Source: JBBIMS01 sp964531645
GTDB lineage: Bacteria; Acidobacteriota; Aminicenantia; JBFLYD01; JBBIMS01
Length of the DNA stretch: 6,620 nt
Reading direction: 5' to 3'
NCBI GenBank assembly: GCA_964531645.1
Contig: CAZHEF010000055.1
Span: forward strand, 1 to 6,620
The notes under the pieces are model-generated. The model made no database searches. It saw nothing but the letters and a program-made list of their open reading frames with translations, and had not been told where the DNA came from. Below, piece by piece: positions 5,922 through 6,620 of the stretch (positions are counted from its first letter, which is position 1; every line of letters starts with the position of its first letter). The translations under genes were made by a program, and so were the position numbers.

Positions 5922-6574
5922 AAAGAGCACTCGTCATATTCTCTATTTTGTCTATTTTTCTTATCCAAATTCATTCTGAAATAATTGTTAAACAGGACGA
6001 AAACGGAAATAAGATAATTATGAACAAACCTTCAAAGGAAACAGTTAAAAAAAGTTCGATTTCAAAACCTTTGCCCGGAAAGAGGACTGATTTTGATGCC
6101 TTGATTGATGTCTATGCTAACAAATATGGAGTTGACAAAGATCTTGTCCATGCAGTAATTCAGGTGGAATCAGATTACAATCCTGTAGCAGTTTCAAAGA
6201 AGGGAGCTATGGGACTTATGCAATTACATCCTGAGACAGCCAATGACCTTGGTGTTCACAATCCCTTTCATATTGAGTCTAATCTTGAAGGAGGTATAAG
6301 GTATCTCAGAGAGATGCTAGATAGATATGGTGACATTAGAAAAGCTCTTGCAGCCTATAATGCTGGTCCTGAGGCAGTGGATAAATACAATGGAATACCT
6401 CCTTATAAAGAAACACAGAATTATGTTAAAAAAGTTCTCTCAGTTTATAAAAAAGAACCCGTTAAGAAAACAATAATTTACAAATACGAGAATATTAATG
6501 GAGAGATTGTAATATCAGATGTCCCGCCTCAACCAGGAACATATGTAAGGAATGTTCGAGTTATAAAACCTTAA
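5918..6574 (+). CDS. Secreted lytic transglycosylase (SLT domain) with DUF4124-like flanks
   Basis: The protein probably cleaves the glycan strands of peptidoglycan in the periplasm, leaving 1,6-anhydro-muramyl ends. Residues 1-20 form a signal peptide: KR, a hydrophobic stretch LVIFSILSIFLI, and a likely cut after HS. There is no lipobox cysteine, so it is predicted soluble. The SLT/GH23 domain spans about 58-178, with the catalytic glutamate E84 in QVESDYNP, then AMGLMQLHPETA (97-108) and LAAYNAGPEAV (144-154). On each side lies a short strand-rich stretch of the same style: IIVKQDENGNKIIMNKP (22-38) and YKYENINGEIVISDVPP (188-204). The second fits DUF4124. At 218 residues it is a compact family member. 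ATG overlaps the alaS stop (ATGA), with AAAGGT (5903-5908) 9 nt upstream. Being in a pilT operon, it may open the wall for pili, but general wall turnover is equally possible. Confidence 0.94.
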   Translation: MKRALVIFSILSIFLIQIHSEIIVKQDENGNKIIMNKPSKETVKKSSISKPLPGKRTDFDALIDVYANKYGVDKDLVHAVIQVESDYNPVAVSKKGAMGLMQLHPETANDLGVHNPFHIESNLEGGIRYLREMLDRYGDIRKALAAYNAGPEAVDKYNGIPPYKETQNYVKKVLSVYKKEPVKKTIIYKYENINGEIVISDVPPQPGTYVRNVRVIKP

Positions 6575-6598
6575 CTCCACCTTTTTAGGGAATAGGTT

Positions 6599-6620
6599 GT
6601 GAGAGTTATAACTATTGACA
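6599..6620 (+). CDS. Possible start of a further operon gene, cut by the window end
   Basis: A GTG at 6599 opens a frame reading MRVITID before the window ends. AGGGA at 6587-6591 lies 7 nt upstream, a good ribosome binding site. The gap to the previous stop is only 24 nt and shows no terminator, so the gene would belong to the same operon. The residues resemble the first strand of RNase H-like or actin-like fold proteins (RuvC, YqgF, PilM types), but seven residues are too few to assign it. Confidence 0.4.

Noticed and set aside
6615..6620. A consensus TTGACA -35 box at the very end.
   Set aside because: The -10 region lies outside the window, and the hexamer also falls within the possible new coding frame starting at 6599.

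Overview
The window reads as a moderately AT-rich chromosomal segment of a Gram-negative-type bacterium. It carries a type IV pilus retraction ATPase and a secreted lytic transglycosylase. Arginine is encoded mostly by AGA/AGG and isoleucine often by ATA, a bias I associate with thermophiles and some deep-branching anaerobic lineages. I cannot name the organism. The order pilT-recX-alaS reminds me of Geobacter-like deltaproteobacteria, but this is memory and unchecked.

Layout, all genes on the + strand. Positions 1-425 hold no convincing gene. They contain two related blocks of degenerate 7-bp repeats, an inverted repeat, and a good sigma70-type promoter for the next gene. Positions 426-1346 are ilvE, a branched-chain amino acid aminotransferase that appears to be its own transcription unit. 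Positions 1347-1669 are a gap with more 7-bp repeats on both sides of a 31-codon remnant resembling the N-terminus of an S23/four-helix-bundle protein, then a promoter. Positions 1670-6574 look like one operon: pilT, recX, alaS and a transglycosylase gene. Its genes are separated by 38 nt, then a 4-nt overlap, then another 4-nt overlap. A fifth gene may begin with GTG at 6599 and run off the window.

The proteins are housekeeping: branched-chain amino acid metabolism, pilus retraction, RecA modulation, alanyl-tRNA charging and peptidoglycan cleavage. PilT and the transglycosylase both act at the envelope. RecX and AlaS share the operon without a shared pathway. Starts are unusual: recX uses GTG directly after a stop codon with no clear ribosome binding site, and alaS uses TTG.

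I see no defence system, CRISPR array, transposon or other new multi-gene system. The most unusual signal is the degenerate 7-bp periodicity. It fills most of the two larger intergenic gaps and reaches into the short pilT-recX gap. The two upstream blocks differ partly by whole 7-bp units, which suggests growth and loss by unit.
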